A stretch of 19,890 nt of DNA from Dehalococcoidia bacterium (GTDB lineage: Bacteria > Chloroflexota > Dehalococcoidia > Lucifugimonadales > SHYF01). Both the position numbers and the translations under genes were made by a program. The stretch is taken from NCBI GenBank assembly GCA_009692985.1, contig SHYF01000006.1:1-19890 (forward strand), written 5' to 3'. Under the pieces are notes generated by a model. The model made no database searches. It was not told where the DNA came from and saw only the letters and a list, made by a program, of their open reading frames with translations. Of this stretch, positions 1 through 5,644 are shown piece after piece. How positions within the stretch are numbered: the first letter of the stretch is position 1; each line of letters opens with the position of its first letter.

Positions 1-1
1 C

Positions 2-232
2 TGGATCACTCTTCTAGGTCTTATCAACTACCCCCTGGGCCGGCTGCTGAACTTCAAGGGTGTCCAACTGGCAGGAGTTAGCCGCACGGCCCCCATCCTG
101 GCCGGGGCGCCCCTGGTAGCTGTCACCCTGGGCGTGGCCCTGGGGAACGAGACGATTACGATTCCCATAGCACTGGGGATAGCCGCCATAGTAGCTGGCA
201 CTGTGCTTGTGGTAAGCAAAAGGACGAGCTGA
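2..232 (+). CDS. EamA/DMT-family transporter, C-terminal part of the first half (partial, runs off the left edge)
   Basis: The frame is open from the window edge and encodes about 76 residues ending in TGA at 230-232. It reads NYPLGRLLNFKGVQLAGVSR followed by two hydrophobic helices. This is the style of the last helices of an EamA (DMT superfamily) repeat, where a small loop with Ser-Arg precedes the penultimate helix and a Gly-Asn-Glu turn precedes the last. EamA proteins are inner-membrane exporters or permeases with two five-helix repeats; the substrate cannot be inferred. The next gene starts 5 bp downstream in another frame and encodes exactly one EamA repeat, so the two are most simply halves of one transporter. 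They are either separated by a frameshift or encoded as a paired two-subunit transporter. The 5' end lies outside the window. Confidence 0.7.
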   Translation, partial: WITLLGLINYPLGRLLNFKGVQLAGVSRTAPILAGAPLVAVTLGVALGNETITIPIALGIAAIVAGTVLVVSKRTS

Positions 233-237
233 GGGGC

Positions 238-711
238 ATGAGCGCCTTCATCAGCTCCATTAGCGCGGGCCAGCGGCCAATCTTTTTGGGCATCCTGGCA
301 TCTGTATTGGCCGCCGTGAGCTACGGAGTTGCCCAGTTCCTGGCCCGCAAGCTGGTGACAGGACAGGCTCCGGCGCTGGCGGTCACAACGTTTTCGCTTG
401 TGGCCGGCATAGTGATTCTTGGGGTGTTGTCCGTGCGCGGCATGGCCCAGGATAGGCATGCGCCCAGGCGCGATTTCATTTTCATGGCCTTGGCAGGCTT
501 GCTGGCTTCGGGCGGAGTGGCCGCAAGTTTTTACGCCCTGAGCCTGGCGCCGCTGGTGGTAGTATCTCCCATTGCCGCCGCAAACCCCCTGGTCTCTCTG
601 GCGCTGGCGCACGTCTTCCTTCAGAGGCTGGGAAAGGTGACTTTGCGCATCTGGATAGGCGCGGGACTGGTTGTGGCCGGGGTGGCGCTGGTTGCCTTGG
701 GCGCTTCCTGA
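238..711 (+). CDS. EamA/DMT-family transporter, second five-helix repeat
   Basis: This encodes 157 residues, the size of one EamA repeat (half of a usual 280-300-residue transporter). Five hydrophobic segments are visible at roughly residues 14-35, 43-63, 78-98, 103-122 and 130-155. The stretch SFYALSLAPLVVVSPIAAAN is a typical EamA sequence before the fourth helix. The ATG at 238 follows the stop of the upstream half by 5 bp and has no well-spaced Shine-Dalgarno sequence: GAGGGG lies only 1 nt away and AGGA about 13 nt away. This frame is open upstream through the AAAAGG stretch at 218-223, so a single-base shift there would fuse it to the upstream half. It is probably a membrane permease of unknown substrate. 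Whether it is a real separate subunit or a frameshifted half is undecided. Confidence 0.75.
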   Translation: MSAFISSISAGQRPIFLGILASVLAAVSYGVAQFLARKLVTGQAPALAVTTFSLVAGIVILGVLSVRGMAQDRHAPRRDFIFMALAGLLASGGVAASFYALSLAPLVVVSPIAAANPLVSLALAHVFLQRLGKVTLRIWIGAGLVVAGVALVALGAS

Positions 712-802
712 GCCGCTCGCCTTTTGTTAACCTGTTGGAGCAACGCCACATCTGAATGAAGAATGGGACACGGGGGTCTGGGTTAGGGCATAGGAAGTTT
801 CC

Positions 803-831
803 TTGACACCTTTCTGGCCTGTTTCTATACT
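803..831 (+). promoter_or_regulatory. Sigma-70-type promoter of tRNA-Ile
   Basis: A perfect -35 box TTGACA (803-808) is separated by exactly 17 nt from TATACT (826-831), a five-of-six match to the -10 consensus. Transcription would start near 838, about 15 nt before the mature tRNA. This is the strongest promoter match in the window, as expected for a stable RNA. Confidence 0.8.
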
Positions 832-852
832 GCCATTGACCCCTGATGGCCA

Positions 853-929
853 GGGCGATTAGCTCAGCTGGTTAGAGCGCAGTCCTGATAAGACTGAGGT
901 CCTTGGTTCGAATCCAAGATCGCCCACCA
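853..929 (+). tRNA. tRNA-Ile (anticodon GAT), CCA end encoded
   Basis: A full cloverleaf can be folded. The acceptor stem is GGGCGAT (853-859) with ATCGCCC (919-925). The D stem is GCTC (862-865) with GAGC (875-878). The anticodon stem is CAGTC (880-884) with GACTG (892-896) and loop CTGATAA, giving anticodon GAT at 887-889. The T stem is CTTGG (902-906) with CCAAG (914-918) and loop TTCGAAT. The discriminator base is A926, and CCA at 927-929 is genome-encoded. It reads AUC and AUU codons. It stands alone, outside an rRNA operon, with its own strong promoter. A near copy of its 3' end lies at 997-1012. Confidence 0.97.
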
Positions 930-996
930 CATTTGAAAAAGGTAAAGCTGTTTTGGTAGCCTTCGCCCTCATCCTTGCGTAGTGGTTTGCTAATCG

Positions 997-1012
997 TCCA
1001 AGATTGCCCGCC
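997..1012 (+). repeat. Imperfect copy of the tRNA-Ile 3' end
   Basis: The 16 nt here match the tRNA 3' end at 913-928 at 14 positions: TCCAAGAT, one change, GCCC, one change, CC. The copy is 84 nt downstream in direct orientation. No tRNA body precedes it. It could be a scar of an att-type site or a remnant of a tRNA duplication, but with only 16 nt, chance is possible. Confidence 0.35.
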
Positions 1013-1066
1013 GGGGAATCTGCTCAATTCAGGTCTCTTGCCGTTACCCCATTCCGCAAGGCGATG

Positions 1067-1075
1067 TGCTATGAT
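1067..1075 (+). promoter_or_regulatory. Candidate extended -10 promoter for hflKC
   Basis: TG at 1067-1068, one base, then TATGAT at 1070-1075 form an extended -10 element with no good -35 box at normal spacing. It sits 66 nt before the hflK start. hflKC could also be transcribed by read-through from the tRNA promoter, because no terminator hairpin is visible between them. Confidence 0.3.
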
Positions 1076-1141
1076 ACTCTCTGTTGTCTTCAACGTAGCT
1101 ACCAACTAAATACACGCTCTTTCCAATTGTAGTAGGACTAT

Positions 1142-2188
1142 ATGCGCCAGCCGAGGCCACAGCCTGAGGTTGACCTGGACCAGCTCCTTCGCGGGATACG
1201 GGAGTTCTTTCAACGCACCTTTGGAGGAGTGGGTGGTGGTGTGGGCACCGTCGTTTTGGGGGCGCTGGCGTTGGCCCTGCTGGTCTGGCTGGCCACTGGC
1301 TTCTATCGGGTTGAGGCTGGCGAGCAAGGGGTGGTCCGCCAGTTTGGCAAGTTCAACAGCCTGGCCCAGCCGGGCCTTAACTGGCGACTGCCGCAGCCCA
1401 TCACCAGCCTGGTCAAGGTCAATGTGCAGAGGATTCGCACCGCTGAGATAGGCTTCCGCTCAGCATCTGGGGGTGGCGTTAGTAGGGACCTGCCCGAGTC
1501 GCTGATGCTGACCACCGACAACAGCATCATTGAAGCCCAGATGGTAATTCAATACACTGTTAGTAATCCCAAGGACTTTGTATTCAACGTGCAAGACCCT
1601 GAGGTTGTACTCCATACCTCTGGAGAGGTGGCCTTGCGGAGCATCGTAGGCCGGACCCCTCTCAATACCATTCTTACCGTCGGTCGGGGAGTGGTGGAGG
1701 CCGACACCCGGGTCTTCTTGGAGAATCTGCTGGACACCTACGGCACCGGCATCACGATTACAGAGCTCAAGCTCCAGGCCGTAGACCCTCCTGATCAGGT
1801 GAAGGACGCTTTCCAGGAGGTGGTGCGGGCACTGGAGGACGAAACGCGACTGGAGAACCACGCAAGGGCCTACTTTGCCGATAAGATACCCAGGGCACAG
1901 GGCCAGGTGCAGGTGTCGGTTCGGGACGCTGCGGGCTTCTATCAGACACAGATCGAAAGGTCCCGAGGTGAAGGTAACCGGTTTTTGGCGCTCCTGGGGG
2001 AGTACAGGAAAGCGCCCCAGGTGACTCGTGAGAGGCTGTACCTGGAGACCGTGGAGGAGGTGCTCAAAACAGTGAGCAAGACGCTAATTGACTCCAAGGT
2101 CAACGTTCTTCCACTGCTGGACCTTTCCAAGTTGGACACGACTGATCGGCAGACTAGTTCACCTATACCCACGCCCACGAAGCCATAG
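1142..2188 (+). CDS. hflK: HflK-type SPFH-domain membrane protease regulator
   Basis: The 348 residues show the HflK layout. A short cytoplasmic N-terminus (about 1-33) precedes one transmembrane helix (about 34-55). An SPFH/band-7 domain starts at YRVEAGEQGVVRQFGKF and continues through the typical basic region AVDPPDQVKDAFQEVVRALED. A charged coiled coil and a proline- and threonine-rich tail close the protein. E. coli HflK is longer (about 419 residues), mainly through a glycine-rich N-terminus missing here. In E. coli, HflK pairs with HflC as a large ring around the AAA protease FtsH and limits its proteolysis of membrane proteins; no ftsH is in this window. The ATG at 1142 has AGGA 4 nt upstream. 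hflC follows after 9 nt, indicating an operon. Confidence 0.9.
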   Translation: MRQPRPQPEVDLDQLLRGIREFFQRTFGGVGGGVGTVVLGALALALLVWLATGFYRVEAGEQGVVRQFGKFNSLAQPGLNWRLPQPITSLVKVNVQRIRTAEIGFRSASGGGVSRDLPESLMLTTDNSIIEAQMVIQYTVSNPKDFVFNVQDPEVVLHTSGEVALRSIVGRTPLNTILTVGRGVVEADTRVFLENLLDTYGTGITITELKLQAVDPPDQVKDAFQEVVRALEDETRLENHARAYFADKIPRAQGQVQVSVRDAAGFYQTQIERSRGEGNRFLALLGEYRKAPQVTRERLYLETVEEVLKTVSKTLIDSKVNVLPLLDLSKLDTTDRQTSSPIPTPTKP

Positions 2189-2197
2189 GCAGCAAAC

Positions 2198-3211
2198 ATG
2201 CGCATAGCAGTGATAGGAATATTTGTCATTGGCCTAGTGGCGGTCATAGGCGTGCTCCAGGCCGTGTACACAGTAGACGAGGTCAACTACGCCGTAGTCC
2301 AGCAGTTTGGCCAGATCACAGCGGTGAACGAAATACAGGGCATCCATTTCAAGACACCTTTTGTTCAGCAGGTTACATATCTGGACAGGCGGGTGCTAAG
2401 CACCGATACCACTGAGGAGGAGTACTTGACCTCCGACCAGAAGCGCGTCGTTGTGGACCACGTGACGCGGTGGAAGATAGTGGAACCTCGGAGTTTCTTC
2501 CTCAAGCTCAATACGGAGAGCAGCGGAAGCGCCCGCCTAGAGCGGCTGGTTGTGGGTGCTTTGCGACAGAACATCGCGGCCAGGCCATATAACGTAATGA
2601 TCTCGGAGGAACGCGACGCCATCATGGACCAGGTAAGGGACGAGGTGCAAAAGCAGGTGAACGAAGGCGGGTTGGGCGTAACTATCCTGGACGTCAGGAC
2701 CAAGCGGGTGGACCTACCTACGGCAGTGCAGCAGTCTGTTTTCGCTCGCATGGCGTCGGACAGGAAGGTGGAGGCAGACAGGTTCCGGGCCACTGGGCAG
2801 CAGAGGTCCGACCAGATCACTTCGGAAACAGACCGCCTTGTGACTATCATGGGCGCTTGCGCCGCCAGGGTGTCCAAGGAGACTCGCGGGCGGGGTGAGG
2901 CGGCGGCCATTGCCATCTTTGCCCAGGCGCTTCAGCAAGACCCCGACTTCTACTCGTTCATACGCCGGCTGGAGGCATACGATACCGCCTTCAGCGCCAA
3001 GGACCGAGTAGTCATGAGCACCGAGTCCAACTTCTTCCGCCTTCTCTCAGGCGAGGTTCTGCCTCTTCCTAAAGTGGATGCCACCCGCGGCCAGATAGTA
3101 CCGCTGAGCCAAGAGGTCATAAAACAGCTAACCTCAGCGGAGATAGATGCCCTTATCAAAGAGTGCATCCCTGAGTCGGCCTTGGCAGTTATAGCTTCGC
3201 CGAAGTCCTAG
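2198..3211 (+). CDS. hflC: HflC-type SPFH-domain membrane protease regulator
   Basis: The 337 residues begin with a single N-terminal transmembrane anchor (about 4-24). An SPFH/band-7 domain starts at YTVDEVNYAVVQQFGQI. The HflC-typical segments RMASDRKVEADRFRATGQQR, DPDFYSFIRRLEAY and STESNFFRLL are all present. Its role is the partner subunit of HflK in the complex that modulates FtsH. The second segment is normally followed by EIxxGEGDAEAxxI; here it reads SKETRGRGEAAAIAIFAQAL, a recognisable but diverged version. About 54 residues follow the usual HflC end, including a predicted short helix with SAEIDALIKE; that tail is unusual. It lies 9 nt after hflK, so co-translation is likely. Confidence 0.9.
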   Translation: MRIAVIGIFVIGLVAVIGVLQAVYTVDEVNYAVVQQFGQITAVNEIQGIHFKTPFVQQVTYLDRRVLSTDTTEEEYLTSDQKRVVVDHVTRWKIVEPRSFFLKLNTESSGSARLERLVVGALRQNIAARPYNVMISEERDAIMDQVRDEVQKQVNEGGLGVTILDVRTKRVDLPTAVQQSVFARMASDRKVEADRFRATGQQRSDQITSETDRLVTIMGACAARVSKETRGRGEAAAIAIFAQALQQDPDFYSFIRRLEAYDTAFSAKDRVVMSTESNFFRLLSGEVLPLPKVDATRGQIVPLSQEVIKQLTSAEIDALIKECIPESALAVIASPKS

Positions 3212-3460
3212 CAGGCTGACCGGAAAACCACTCCGCCCATCCCTATTACCTCTTTTCCTTTGCTGTGCTCAATGGCAGATTAGACTCCGTGGTGATGCAT
3301 GCTACTGCCGGTCATTCTCGATTTATCGGAACTCTCGGCCTGGAAGGAGCTCAAGGGCTTCGCCCATCTTGACTCCCATAGTGCATTAGCCTGCTGGCCT
3401 GGGGCTACCTCATGTGGTACTGTTGTCTTGTAAGCACCACGGACTCGATACCACTCTTTT

Positions 3461-4153
3461 ATGACTGATGTGCTGGCCGTGACAGTGGCGGTAGCCTATG
3501 GCTACCTGACCGGCTCCATACCAACCGCATACCTGGTGGCGCGTTGGAGACGTGGAATAGACATCCGCCGCTATGGCAGCGGGAACGTCGGGGCCTCCAA
3601 CGTGGGCCGGCAGGTCGGTAAGACATCCTATGTCATTGTGGGTCTCTTCGATATTCTGATAAAAGGCATGGGATCTGTGGTCACGGCACGGGCCTTGGGC
3701 CTGGAAGTGCAACTCCAGGCTCTGGCCGCACTGGCGGCGGTGGTCGGACACAACTGGTCCATATACCTACGATTCAGCGGAGGCCGCGGGCTTACCGTCA
3801 TCGGGGGCAGCCTGCTGCTCCTGGCTTGGAAGGAGGCGGTCATATCGCTGGCGGTGGCCTTCCTAGGATGGCTGGCCTTCAGGGGCATCGCTCTGTGGTT
3901 TGGCATAGCCCTTGTGCTGCTTCCAGTGTGGGCCTTGCTCTTGGGAGAACCGGCCACCATCATACTGCTCTCCGTGGCGCTCCTGGTAGTCTCTGCCCTG
4001 AAGCGATTGCTATCTAATCCTGGAGGAGCACAATCACCTCTCCCTTGGCGAAAAGTGGCCATTCCCAGGCTCCTTTACGACAGGGACACATGGAAAGAGG
4101 GCGACTGGCTCAATCGTAAGCCCGACGACGTCGAGCACAAGAGCGATGGATAG
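3461..4153 (+). CDS. plsY: PlsY-type acyl-phosphate:glycerol-3-phosphate acyltransferase
   Basis: The 230 residues form a polytopic membrane protein of the PF02660 family. PlsY transfers a fatty acyl group from acyl-phosphate to the sn-1 position of glycerol-3-phosphate, the first step of phospholipid synthesis. Motif 1 is GSIPTAYL (about 18-25). Motif 2, the glycerol-phosphate loop, is GSGNVGASNVGR (about 39-50). Motif 3 is GHNWSIYLRFSGGRGLT (about 96-112). Two family residues differ: the usual GGKG lysine is Arg and the Pro after GHxx is Ser. The C-terminus carries about 30 extra cytoplasmic residues. No Shine-Dalgarno sequence precedes the ATG at 3461, so the start is less certain than the gene. 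The last 8 bp overlap the next gene. No plsX is nearby. Confidence 0.85.
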   Translation: MTDVLAVTVAVAYGYLTGSIPTAYLVARWRRGIDIRRYGSGNVGASNVGRQVGKTSYVIVGLFDILIKGMGSVVTARALGLEVQLQALAALAAVVGHNWSIYLRFSGGRGLTVIGGSLLLLAWKEAVISLAVAFLGWLAFRGIALWFGIALVLLPVWALLLGEPATIILLSVALLVVSALKRLLSNPGGAQSPLPWRKVAIPRLLYDRDTWKEGDWLNRKPDDVEHKSDG

Positions 4154-4649
4154 CAAGCTGTACTGCTACCGGCACCCCAGTACGGAGACGGCCCTGCGCT
4201 GCGGCAACTGCGAACGGCCCATATGCGTGCGGTGTGTGGTGCAGCACCCGGTTGGCATCCGGTGTCCCGAGTGCGCCCGGCCCACAAAGATTCCAACTTT
4301 CGACGTTACGCCTGTATACTACGCTAGGGCTGTGGCCGCCGCCGTGGGCATTGGCGTCATTGGAGTGCTAGGCTTGCTCTTAGTCAACGCCTTGCTGATG
4401 CCTCTGGGACCTGTGGCGTTCTATCTCCGGTGGCTGGCTCTGGTGGGCGTTGGGTATCTCATGGGATCCGGGATGAACCTTGCGGTGAGCCGTAAGCGCA
4501 GCCGCGGGTTGCAGTGGATAGCTGGCATTGCCGTGGTGGTGGTATTCCTGGTGGTCGCTCCTTTCCTGGGGCTGTCGTTGAACGGCCTGTTTGGGTTGCT
4601 GGCCTTGGCGGCGGCGGTGTATGTGCCGGTGATGCAGCTGCGGATATAG
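4146..4649 (+). CDS. Small membrane protein with N-terminal B-box-like zinc finger
   Basis: The 167 residues split into a cytoplasmic zinc module and a membrane part. Ligand-like residues are C7, H10, C19, C22, C27, C30, H34, C40 and C43, in a B-box/zinc-ribbon arrangement (CYRHP, CGNC, CVRC, CPEC). Four hydrophobic segments follow at about 60-83, 88-110, 123-145 and 147-165. The same kind of N-terminal module is found in front of some bacterial rhomboid proteases. The membrane part here is too short and lacks the rhomboid serine and histidine motifs, so I do not call it a protease. Its function is unknown. The ATG lies inside the plsY 3' end (8-bp overlap), which implies translational coupling and suggests a membrane-lipid or envelope context. 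Confidence 0.8.
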   Translation: MDSKLYCYRHPSTETALRCGNCERPICVRCVVQHPVGIRCPECARPTKIPTFDVTPVYYARAVAAAVGIGVIGVLGLLLVNALLMPLGPVAFYLRWLALVGVGYLMGSGMNLAVSRKRSRGLQWIAGIAVVVVFLVVAPFLGLSLNGLFGLLALAAAVYVPVMQLRI

Positions 4650-4705
4650 GAATGGCGCTCTTGCGAAGGAGTGGGTGGCTTTGTTGAGGTCACTCACTCA
4701 TATGG

Positions 4706-4765
4706 TTCGACAGGTTCACCATGAGCGAGGGTGATTACTTTACCGCTCATTCTGAGCTTGTCGAA
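4706..4765. repeat. REP-like imperfect inverted repeat (TTCGACA...TGTCGAA type)
   Basis: Two 22-nt arms at 4706-4727 and 4744-4765 face each other across a 16-nt spacer and pair at 18 of 22 positions. The outer bases are TTCGACA and TGTCGAA; the inner bases are ATGAGCG and CGCTCAT. From memory, units ending in GAGCTTGTCGAA recur in intergenic regions of many bacterial genomes; I could not check this. It lies between the zinc-finger gene and dinB and might act as a transcription attenuator or mRNA-end stabiliser. There is no T-run after it, so it is not a classical terminator. Confidence 0.65.
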
Positions 4766-4808
4766 GGAAATGAGCGGGTCGCGTTACAGACTAATATGGA
4801 GGAGATTT

Positions 4809-5270
4809 ATGGACTCAGAGGTCAAAGCGTACATTGAAATACTGGACTACATGCGTGACGAGATCAAGAAGGCCATCCAGGGGATGACCGCGGAGGAGTT
4901 GAACTGGATGCCTCTGCCCAAGGACACCAACTCCGCAGCGGTGCTGATCACCCACCTGGCCGGCGCTGAGAGCTTCCGCATCCACCAGGTGGTGGGCGGC
5001 ACGGACATTGGCCGCAACCGTGACGCCGAGTTTGCCGCCAAAGCTCGTAACGTGGCGCAATTGGAGGCCCTGCTGGACAGGACAGGAGCCAAGTCCACGG
5101 AGGTCCTGCGCAATGTCTCCGCCAGGGACCTTGACCGAGTGGTTACGGCCCGCGCGGGAGAAGCGCCGGCCAGCATGCGGTGGAACATCCTGTACAACAT
5201 CCAGCATTACGGCCAGCACCTGGCTGCCATCTCGCTTACGCGGCAGCTTTACGCTGCTAGGAAGGGATAG
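4809..5270 (+). CDS. DinB/DUF664-type four-helix bundle protein
   Basis: The 153 residues fit the DinB superfamily of metal-binding four-helix bundles. The pattern is an N-terminal helix with MRDEIKKAIQGMTAEELNW, then the metal-ligand region ITHLAGAESFRIHQVVGG with the first histidines, and a last helix with IQHYGQHLAAISLTRQLY carrying the remaining histidines. Superfamily members include thiol-dependent transferases and many uncharacterised stress-related proteins, so the exact reaction is not predictable. The frame is open upstream to 4731, but that extension only translates the repeat at 4744-4765. The ATG at 4809 has GGAGGAG at 4798-4804, 4 nt upstream, and gives a family-normal length. 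Confidence 0.8.
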   Translation: MDSEVKAYIEILDYMRDEIKKAIQGMTAEELNWMPLPKDTNSAAVLITHLAGAESFRIHQVVGGTDIGRNRDAEFAAKARNVAQLEALLDRTGAKSTEVLRNVSARDLDRVVTARAGEAPASMRWNILYNIQHYGQHLAAISLTRQLYAARKG

Positions 5271-5350
5271 AGGCTGGCAATCCACCTAAAGACTGGTGAG
5301 CCGGGTCATTACCATTCCAAGGGAGTCCACCAGAGGCGGACGACCGGAAC

Positions 5351-5433
5351 GAATCTGGTGGGGAGATCCTCCCCTCCCATCCAGATTCTTCGCTTCGCTC
5401 AGAACGACATGGGCATGACGCTCAGGATGAGCG
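5351..5433. repeat. Intergenic palindrome cluster downstream of dinB
   Basis: This is the structured part of the 374-bp gap 5271-5644. Arms 5351-5365 and 5374-5388 pair at 13 of 15 positions (GAATCTGG with CCAGATTC outside, GGGAG with CTCCC inside, 8-nt loop). It is followed by the sequence TTCGCTTCGCTCAGAACGAC and a small perfect hairpin CGCTCA-GGA-TGAGCG at 5419-5433. The latter shares its GCTCA/TGAGC core with the repeat at 4706-4765. The hairpin could end dinB transcription, although no T-tract follows. I see no gene in the rest of the gap before the uvrA promoter. Confidence 0.5.
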
Positions 5434-5588
5434 GGGTTGCTCCCCTGTCAACACGCCATGCTTAGTATCCTGAATCACCTTGACCTGTCACTGTTCTTTC
5501 TGCGTTGTGTTCCTGAGAACCTGCCGACGGTAAGCACCTAATCATTCCCATCTTCCCACATGCCACCCTCCCCCTCTCTTCCATCCCC

Positions 5589-5597
5589 TGCTACAAT
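5589..5597 (+). promoter_or_regulatory. Candidate extended -10 promoter for uvrA
   Basis: TG at 5589-5590, one base, then TACAAT at 5592-5597 form an extended -10 element. No convincing -35 box is present. Transcription would begin near 5604, giving a leader of about 40 nt before the uvrA start at 5645. No SOS operator (CTGT-N8-ACAG type) is visible here. Confidence 0.4.
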
Positions 5598-5644
5598 AGC
5601 CTTTGGCCTTTTCACACCGCGCAGCTATGGGAGGGTCGCGGCAC

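Noticed and set aside
28..612. Long minus-strand frame opposite the EamA genes
   Set aside because: It is rich in Gln, His and Arg, with no domain; a shadow of the transporter coding strand.
872..1105. Minus-strand open frame across the tRNA with RSWIRTKDLSLIRTAL
   Set aside because: This is the antisense translation of the tRNA-Ile, a well-known source of spurious proteins.
3369..3397. TTGACT as a -35 box for plsY
   Set aside because: No -10-like sequence lies at 16-18 nt. The gap 3212-3460 shows no convincing promoter or RNA.
4146..4649. Rhomboid protease, because of the zinc-ribbon N-terminus and a GSG sequence
   Set aside because: There are too few helices, and no GxSG plus His pair in the right helices.
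4731..4808. N-terminal extension of the DinB protein
   Set aside because: It only translates the REP-like repeat arm (LSLSKE-type residues). The ATG at 4809 has a strong ribosome site.
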